Shown: piece by piece, positions 13,854 to 15,817 of the stretch
How the letters are laid out: each line of letters opens with the position of its first letter
How positions within the stretch are numbered: the first letter of the stretch is position 1
DNA from: JARRJS01 sp037388885
GTDB lineage: Bacteria; Gemmatimonadota; Gemmatimonadetes; Longimicrobiales; RSA9
NCBI GenBank assembly: GCA_037388885.1
Contig: JARRJS010000080.1
Span: forward strand, 1 to 15,817
DNA length: 15,817 nucleotides
Direction: 5' to 3'
Position numbers and translations under genes: made by a program
Notes under the pieces: model-generated
What the model saw: the letters and a program-made list of their open reading frames with translations, nothing else
Databases searched by the model: none
Told to the model about the DNA's origin: nothing

Positions 13854-15817
13854 GAGAACGTGGCGCCGGTATAGAAGAAGATCAGGAACACGCCGATGAG
13901 GGCCATGGGCACCGTGAGCAGCACGCAGAACGGCTGGCGCAGCGACTCGAACAGCGCGGCCGTCACCATGAGGATCAGCGCGATGGCCATGGCCAGCACG
14001 CCCCAGATCTGGCGTTGCTCGCCCACATCCCACTGCCAGGTGTTGCCTGTTTCCAGCGAGTACCCCGGAGGCAGCTGCGTCGCGTCCACGACCGACTTTT
14101 CCACCTGGTCGCCCAGCTTCACCGGCCCGCGGAACTCGTAGGCCACGTAGCGTTGGTACTGCTGGTCCTCCCGCACGACGCGGCTGAGCACGTCCCGCTC
14201 GCCCAGCGTGGCCACGTCGCCCAGCCGCACCGAACCACCCGTCGGCGTCGGCATCAGCAGGTTCTGCAGCTTGAGCAGGTCCATGGTCCGGTTACCCGCC
14301 AGCTTCACCGCGAACTGCACCTCCTCGCCTCCCAGCCGGATGTCCGTGTTGCCCGCCGACTCCTGCACCGAAGCCTGCACCTGCGCCACCGCGTCCCGCA
14401 CCGTCAGGTCGTGCAGCGCCAGCTTCGGCCGGTCGAGCGTCAGCACCAGCTCCGTGTCCTTCTCCCGGTAGTAGGCGCCCGACGAGTTCGTATCCACGTC
14501 CCGGATACGCGGGAACCGCTTCAGCCGCCGGCCCAGGTCGTCGGCGATGGCCCGCACCTCTTCGTAGTTGTAGCCCAGGATCTTGATGGCGTAGTTGGGG
14601 GGCGACGAGCCGCCGCCATAGAACGATGGACCGAACCCGTACACCCGCACGTCTGCGCCGCCGAACAGGTGGCTGTACGCCACCATCTGCTCCTTGATGG
14701 CCGGCGGCACATTGGTCATCTCCAGCGAGTCCGGGAACGTCACCCGGATCTGCGCATACTCCGGCTGCACGTGCGACACGAACCGGTCCACCTCCGGCAT
14801 CTCCCGCAGCCGCGCCTCGAAATGCCGCGTCAACTCGTCCATCCGCTCCAGCTCGGCACCTCGCGGCAGCGTGATCAGGATGCTCAGATACGTGTCCTCG
14901 CCCCACCACCGCCCCCACAGGATCCCGCGCTGCACGTATTTGTCGAACAGGTGCCAGGAACCGAAGAGCGCGAGGCTGGCGAGGAGAACGGTGATGATCG
15001 AATGCTTGACCGTGAATCCGACCAGGCCGGCGTAGAGCCGCACGTACAGCGGATCTCTCCGCCTCGGCGCATGCGACGACGGCGCGACCCAACTCTCCCC
15101 GTCATCCGACCCTGACGGGGCGACGGGGAGACGGGGAGACAGGGGGACGCCGGTACCCGCACCCCCACCGGCTTCGCCGCCCTCGCCGGAAGTCGCATAC
15201 ACAGCCCCACCCACCACCGGCCCGCCCACCGGAATCCCACCCTGCCCGGACGATCGTCGATCGTCGGCCGTCGATCGTCGATCATTCCCGCCCCCTCCCC
15301 CACCGAGTATTCGACTGGCCAGGGCGGGAATGAACGTGAACGCCACGAACAGGCTGGCGATCAGGCTGAACCCCACCACGATGGCCAGGGGCACGTAGTA
15401 GACCTGGAGATCACCCTGCAGGTACACGAACGGCACCAGCACGACCACCGTCGTCATGGTTGCCGCCAGGATGGGCAGCACCACCTCCCGCGCCCCCCGC
15501 TCGGCTGCCCGCGCGCCCGCATTCGCACCGGGCCACGGCCCGGCGTCGGAAGTCGCGCCCGCCGTCCCCGGACCTGCGCCCTGCGGAAGGTCGGCCCGGG
15601 ACACGAGGCTCGCTTCACCTTCCGCCTCCGCCTCGGCACCGGCGGCCGATGGCGGCGAGGGCAGCAGATCGATGTCCCGCCGATGCCGGTAGATATTCTC
15701 CAGCACCACGATGGCGTTGTCCACGATGAGCCCGAAGCCCATGGCCAGGCCCATGAGCGTCAGGACGTTCAGTGTGAAGCCGCCCCAGTAGATGAGGTTC
15801 AGGGTGATGAGGATGGA
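13847..15817 (-). CDS. RND-family efflux permease (AcrB-like), N-terminus outside window, C-terminus lost by frameshift
   Basis: The frame is open from the window edge (15817) to TGA at 13849-13847. The first visible part is TM3/TM4 with GLIVDNAIVVLENI, whose Asp matches the proton-relay Asp408 of AcrB; family members near 1,000 residues have about 330 more N-terminal residues. Next come a 50-residue low-complexity insert, TM5/TM6 (VVLPILAATMTTVVVLVPFVYL; VVGFSLIASLFVAFTFIPALASRIL), a second insert of about 80 residues, TM7, a periplasmic porter region (YLSILITLPRGAELERMDELTRHFEARL...), and the helices ending VPMALIGVFLIFFYTGATFSS. These pumps export hydrophobic compounds by proton antiport together with an adaptor and an outer-membrane channel, neither of which is in this window. 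The frame breaks between the two following helices. Confidence 0.85.
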   Translation of the reverse strand, partial: SILITLNLIYWGGFTLNVLTLMGLAMGFGLIVDNAIVVLENIYRHRRDIDLLPSPPSAAGAEAEAEGEASLVSRADLPQGAGPGTAGATSDAGPWPGANAGARAAERGAREVVLPILAATMTTVVVLVPFVYLQGDLQVYYVPLAIVVGFSLIASLFVAFTFIPALASRILGGGGGGNDRRSTADDRRSSGQGGIPVGGPVVGGAVYATSGEGGEAGGGAGTGVPLSPRLPVAPSGSDDGESWVAPSSHAPRRRDPLYVRLYAGLVGFTVKHSIITVLLASLALFGSWHLFDKYVQRGILWGRWWGEDTYLSILITLPRGAELERMDELTRHFEARLREMPEVDRFVSHVQPEYAQIRVTFPDSLEMTNVPPAIKEQMVAYSHLFGGADVRVYGFGPSFYGGGSSPPNYAIKILGYNYEEVRAIADDLGRRLKRFPRIRDVDTNSSGAYYREKDTELVLTLDRPKLALHDLTVRDAVAQVQASVQESAGNTDIRLGGEEVQFAVKLAGNRTMDLLKLQNLLMPTPTGGSVRLGDVATLGERDVLSRVVREDQQYQRYVAYEFRGPVKLGDQVEKSVVDATQLPPGYSLETGNTWQWDVGEQRQIWGVLAMAIALILMVTAALFESLRQPFCVLLTVPMALIGVFLIFFYTGATFSS
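15114..15148. repeat. GGAGAC-type purine repeat, copy inside the RND gene
   Basis: Tandem GACGGGG/GGAGACGGGG units (core GGAGACGGGGAGACAG) lie in frame in the permease and encode VPLSPRLPVAPS on the minus strand. The tract closely resembles the intergenic one at 8384-8418, in the same plus-strand orientation. Confidence 0.55.
15251..15283. repeat. GATCGACGATCG repeat pair inside the RND gene
   Basis: Two identical 12-mers CGATCGTCGATC (15251-15262 and 15272-15283) are separated by 9 bases. On the coding strand they are read in frame as NDRRSTADDRRSS. A third exact copy, inverted, lies in the intergenic gap at 13423-13434. Confidence 0.65.

Noticed and set aside
14015..15115. 366-codon plus-strand open frame inside the RND gene
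   Set aside because: His/Arg/Gln-rich shadow frame; the minus strand encodes recognisable RND porter sequence throughout.
1..15817. CRISPR arrays, tRNA or rRNA genes, transposases, phage or toxin-antitoxin genes
   Set aside because: Looked for on both strands; no regular repeat-spacer array, cloverleaf-like element or recognisable mobile-element protein was seen.

Overview
The window is GC-rich bacterial DNA with dense, mostly minus-strand genes. The gene content suggests Gemmatimonadota or a close relative. The best pointer is an 800-residue-class membrane protein whose N-terminal 'IHRRSLWQ' plus two-helix region, TolB-like domain and TPR array resemble proteins I associate with that phylum. 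DUF1707/LiaF-like and HTH-membrane proteins fit too. The phylum is an inference from style, not proven by a marker gene.

Layout, in plus coordinates. 1-877 (minus): an ABC exporter ATPase and the start of its FtsX-like permease, overlapping by 4 bases. 1028-3895 (minus): a compact four-gene minor-pseudopilin operon in the order FimT/GspH, PilV, PilW, PilX-like, the order seen in type IV pilus loci; two of its junctions are ATGA overlaps. 4168-6657 (minus): an apparent operon lexA - tadA - 2-hydroxyacid dehydrogenase - VOC/glyoxalase protein. It reads from a very good sigma70-type promoter (TTGACA-N17-TATCCT) overlapped by a perfect GTCAAG-N3-CTTGAC palindrome, and ends at a possible hairpin plus T-tract. 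6830-8278 (minus): glutamyl-tRNA synthetase. 8448-10820 (minus): the TolB-like/TPR membrane protein. 11007-12442 (plus): the only plus-strand pair, a YdeI/OmpD-associated family protein and a membrane-anchored HTH protein with an H-x3-C-x2-C motif. 12490-13341 (minus): a DUF1707 plus LiaF-like protein with a charged coiled tail. 13449-15817 (minus): an RND efflux permease whose frame is broken near 13853 and whose N-terminus lies outside the window.

How the genes fit together: the four pseudopilins should form a pilus or secretion-tip complex. LexA probably controls its own operon and therefore may link tRNA A34 deamination and two small-molecule enzymes to DNA-damage signalling, but its expected Ala-Gly cleavage site reads Ala-Pro-Gly.

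The most unusual feature is the RND gene. Two in-frame low-complexity inserts lie in predicted cytoplasmic loops. The second contains short repeats (a GATCGACGATCG unit and a GGAGACGGGG-type unit) that also occur in intergenic DNA of this same window. The gene is then split by what looks like a 22-base deletion, leaving a stop and a start that overlap as ATGA. No tRNA, rRNA, CRISPR array, transposase or phage gene was seen. No gene-free stretch exceeds 300 bases.
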